In this document: in pieces, positions 33,589 through 34,026 of the stretch
How positions within the stretch are numbered: position 1 is the first letter of the stretch
Layout: every line of letters begins with the position of its first letter
Assembly: GCA_937957915.1 (NCBI GenBank)
Contig: CALGNZ010000099.1
Span: forward strand, 1-34,026
Source: an uncultured Granulosicoccaceae bacterium
Lineage (GTDB): Bacteria > Pseudomonadota > Gammaproteobacteria > Granulosicoccales > Granulosicoccaceae
Length of the DNA stretch: 34,026 bases
Reading direction: 5' to 3'
Program-made: the position numbers and the translations under genes
The notes under the pieces: model-generated
What the model was told of the DNA's origin: nothing
The model's database searches: none
Seen by the model: only the letters and a program-made list of their open reading frames with translations

Positions 33589-34026
33589 TTACACGCGCTC
33601 CATAGAAAGTGCGATGCCCTGACCAACACCAATGCACATGGTGCACAGTGCTCGCTGTAATTGACGCTCTTGCAGTTCCAGCGCGGCAGTAAGCGCGAGT
33701 CTGGTTCCGGACATACCCAGTGGATGCCCAAGCGCTATTGCACCGCCGTTAGGATTAACCTGTGGTGCGTCATCGGCCAGGCCTAGTTCTCTGGTTACCG
33801 CCAGTCCTTGTGCGGCGAACGCTTCATTGAGCTCAATAACGTCAATGTCGTTTGCCTTGAGTTTAAGCCTGTGCAGCAGTTTTTGCGACGCAGGAGCGGG
33901 TCCGATGCCCATGATGCGTGGTTCAACACCGGCGGTTGCCATGCCGGTGATACGCGCCAGCGGTGATAACCCGTATTGCTTTACAGCGGCTTCGCTGGCA
34001 ACGAGCACCGCCGCGGCTCCATCGTT
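33589..34026 (-). CDS. pcaF: 3-oxoadipyl-CoA/acetyl-CoA thiolase, C-terminal part (cut by window edge)
   Basis: The C-terminal 145 residues of a thiolase II that cleaves 3-oxoadipyl-CoA to succinyl-CoA and acetyl-CoA, the last step of the beta-ketoadipate or phenylacetate route. The frame runs open to the window edge and begins NDGAAAVLVASEAAV, so the gene is incomplete rather than broken. Visible marks are ITGMATAGVEPRIMGIGP, VIELNEAFAAQGLAV, the catalytic-His loop NPNGGAIALGHPLGMSG and the second active-site Cys in CTMCIGVGQGIA. LADDAPQVNPNGGAIALGHP and GVGQGIAL are especially like PcaF/PaaJ rather than fatty-acid FadA. The nucleophilic Cys near residue 90 lies outside the window. Whether it serves aromatic or phenylacetate catabolism depends on upstream genes not seen here. 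Confidence 0.88.
   Translation of the reverse strand, partial: NDGAAAVLVASEAAVKQYGLSPLARITGMATAGVEPRIMGIGPAPASQKLLHRLKLKANDIDVIELNEAFAAQGLAVTRELGLADDAPQVNPNGGAIALGHPLGMSGTRLALTAALELQERQLQRALCTMCIGVGQGIALSMERV

Overview
The window looks like chromosomal DNA of a moderate-GC, free-living, probably marine or environmental gammaproteobacterium. The basis is its gene families: a PQQ-associated periplasmic binding protein and beta-propeller, MipA/OmpV, PCu(A)C and DUF2946 copper proteins, a GGDEF-EAL protein, an MMPL exporter, YghU-type GST and a PcaF-type thiolase. The genus cannot be fixed from the sequence. I see no rRNA, tRNA, CRISPR array, insertion sequence, phage gene or plasmid function, and gene density is that of an ordinary chromosome.

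Layout. 40-3317 (minus): a small Cys-rich secreted protein, cobyric acid synthase (cobQ) and a class I aminotransferase, probably read in that order. 3520-5277 (plus): a ChaC-type gamma-glutamylcyclotransferase and a DMT permease. 5556-7875 (minus): a substrate-binding protein and a YVTN beta-propeller of the PQQ-associated ABC system, without the transporter's ATPase and permease. 8186-13695 (plus): a secreted GH12 glucanase with short GWGW repeats, then a fused hydantoinase/5-oxoprolinase. A 761-base gene-poor stretch leads to a TetR regulator (14457-15140) with a 22-base palindrome at its start. 15292-17772: a copper locus (DUF2946 then PCu(A)C on minus, a MipA/OmpV outer-membrane protein on plus). 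17887-20216: an FMN-dependent alpha-hydroxy-acid dehydrogenase divergent from an arginine-deiminase-fold hydrolase. 20689-25700 (plus): YghU-type GST, a membrane-anchored GH5 glucanase and a membrane-anchored YtcJ-type amidohydrolase. 25777-27729 (minus): membrane GGDEF-EAL protein. 28260-30755 (plus): MMPL/RND exporter with an acidic insert. 30905-31855 (minus): agmatinase-family ureohydrolase. 32278-33462 (plus): a GH12-like lipoprotein on a (TTGT)n stalk, ended by a strong terminator. 33589-34026 (minus): the C-terminal part of a 3-oxoadipyl-CoA thiolase running off the window.

Functional themes. Three glucanase-type enzymes (two GH12, one GH5) suggest use of beta-1,4-glucan or xyloglucan. 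They are placed differently: one is secreted, one is a lipoprotein and one has an N-terminal membrane anchor. The two GH12 proteins share an unusual Cys-containing signature. Other genes serve small-molecule catabolism and glutathione/5-oxoproline turnover (ChaC releases 5-oxoproline and the oxoprolinase-type enzyme could open it, though the two genes are 6 kb apart). Three further features stand out: 12-base in-frame micro-repeats in four different exported-protein genes, tandem repeats in two intergenic regions, and two copies of a palindromic repeat, each between convergent genes. I did not find a convincing multi-gene system of unknown type. The best leads are the Cys-linked GH12 pair, the orphan PQQ-associated pair and the repeat families.
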